From contig NZ_JBANCG010000002.1 in the NCBI RefSeq assembly GCF_037026715.1, forward strand, positions 248,001 through 312,000: a stretch of DNA of 64,000 nt. The letters are read 5' to 3'. A program made the position numbers and the translations under genes. This stretch comes from Breoghania sp037026715. Lineage in GTDB: Bacteria; Pseudomonadota; Alphaproteobacteria; Rhizobiales; Stappiaceae. Below are positions 63,864-64,000 of the stretch, piece by piece (position 1 is the first letter of the stretch; every line of letters begins with the position of its first letter). The notes under the pieces were generated by a model. That model was not told the origin of the DNA. It saw nothing but the letters and a program-made list of their open reading frames with translations, and ran no database searches.

Positions 63864-64000
63864 GCGCCGTCGTGTTCACTGGCCTTGTGGACGGAGGCCT
63901 TGAGCACGCCGAGCCGCGCCCACAGGTCCTCCTGCGCGCTCTCGTCCATCGCGCCGATGAGTTCGCCCAACCAGTCGCCGTGGGCCTTGGCCATCTCGGC
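63857..64000 (-). CDS. MarR-family regulator C-terminus (partial)
   Basis: The minus-strand frame from the window edge gives 47 residues: AEMAKAHGDWLGELIGAMDE, then a helical stretch to a TGA at 63857-63859. It resembles the last helices of MarR proteins, which dimerise with their N-terminal helices; compare the end of the MarR at 54957 (VHEAWVDELLGAID). The gene continues beyond the window. Confidence 0.72.
   Translation of the reverse strand, partial: AEMAKAHGDWLGELIGAMDESAQEDLWARLGVLKASVHKASEHDGAC

Overview
The window is GC-rich DNA from an alphaproteobacterium, most likely a free-living or facultative diazotroph of the Hyphomicrobiales (Rhizobiales). The evidence is the arrangement fixABCX-nifA, a NifA with the rhizobial C-X11-C-X19-C-X4-C motif, a NifU reduced to its C-terminal domain, and the palindromic and mosaic intergenic repeats usual in that order. 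Species cannot be fixed from the sequence, and no rRNA or tRNA gene was seen.

Region 1 (1-24505) is a nitrogen-fixation island. On the plus strand it starts with the end of nifE, then nifN, nifX, a NifX-associated gene, a CCE_0567-type gene, fdxB and nifQ. Two unrecognised minus-strand genes (3915-4860) follow, diverging from an iscA-like/nifU/nifS/cysE/nifW operon. Then come nifA and fixXCBA on the minus strand, diverging from an fdx-nifT-SIR2 unit, and then nifB, a second ferredoxin, a second iscA-like gene, a helical protein, the [4Fe-4S] LRV protein, two nifZ genes, two small unknowns, a DegT-like protein without the PLP lysine, a [2Fe-2S] ferredoxin, a 70-residue unknown and a truncated hemoglobin. 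Five sigma-54 -24/-12 promoters and six NifA sites (TGT-N10-ACA) can be read directly, so NifA controls at least five transcription units here. The genes cover FeMo-co precursor synthesis (NifB), cofactor scaffolding (NifE/NifN/NifX), Mo delivery (NifQ), Fe-S supply (NifS/NifU/IscA/CysE) and electron supply (FixABCX and ferredoxins). nifHDK and nifV are not in the window.

Region 2 (24778-26333) holds RidA and a PLP-dependent cysteine synthase/desulfhydrase-like enzyme. Repeat-rich non-coding DNA follows.

Region 3 (26658-51470, minus strand) is a 25-kb operon I cannot assign to any known system. In transcription order it encodes a 552-residue protein with a C-terminal Hint (intein-like) domain, a 1649-residue protein of fibronectin-III-like beta repeats, a 1153-residue protein, two paralogous ComEC-like metallo-beta-lactamase-fold hydrolases, and a 3911-residue protein with scattered LysM-like segments. 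Four of the five junctions overlap or abut; the first carries a strong hairpin. The leader is AT-rich. This is the best candidate for an undescribed system.

Region 4 (51911-64000) is aromatic-acid catabolism. A bifunctional 2-aminobenzoyl-CoA/salicylyl-CoA hydroxylase, SDR, MarR, enoyl-CoA hydratase, acyl-CoA dehydrogenase and RidA-like protein form one plus-strand operon. Indolepyruvate:ferredoxin oxidoreductase (iorA-iorB), a MarR regulator, an EthD-like protein and the end of another MarR gene lie on the minus strand. Together they suggest degradation of tryptophan, indole-acetate or anthranilate through aryl-CoA esters. A GIY-YIG gene flanked by inverted 80-bp repeats sits between the two halves.
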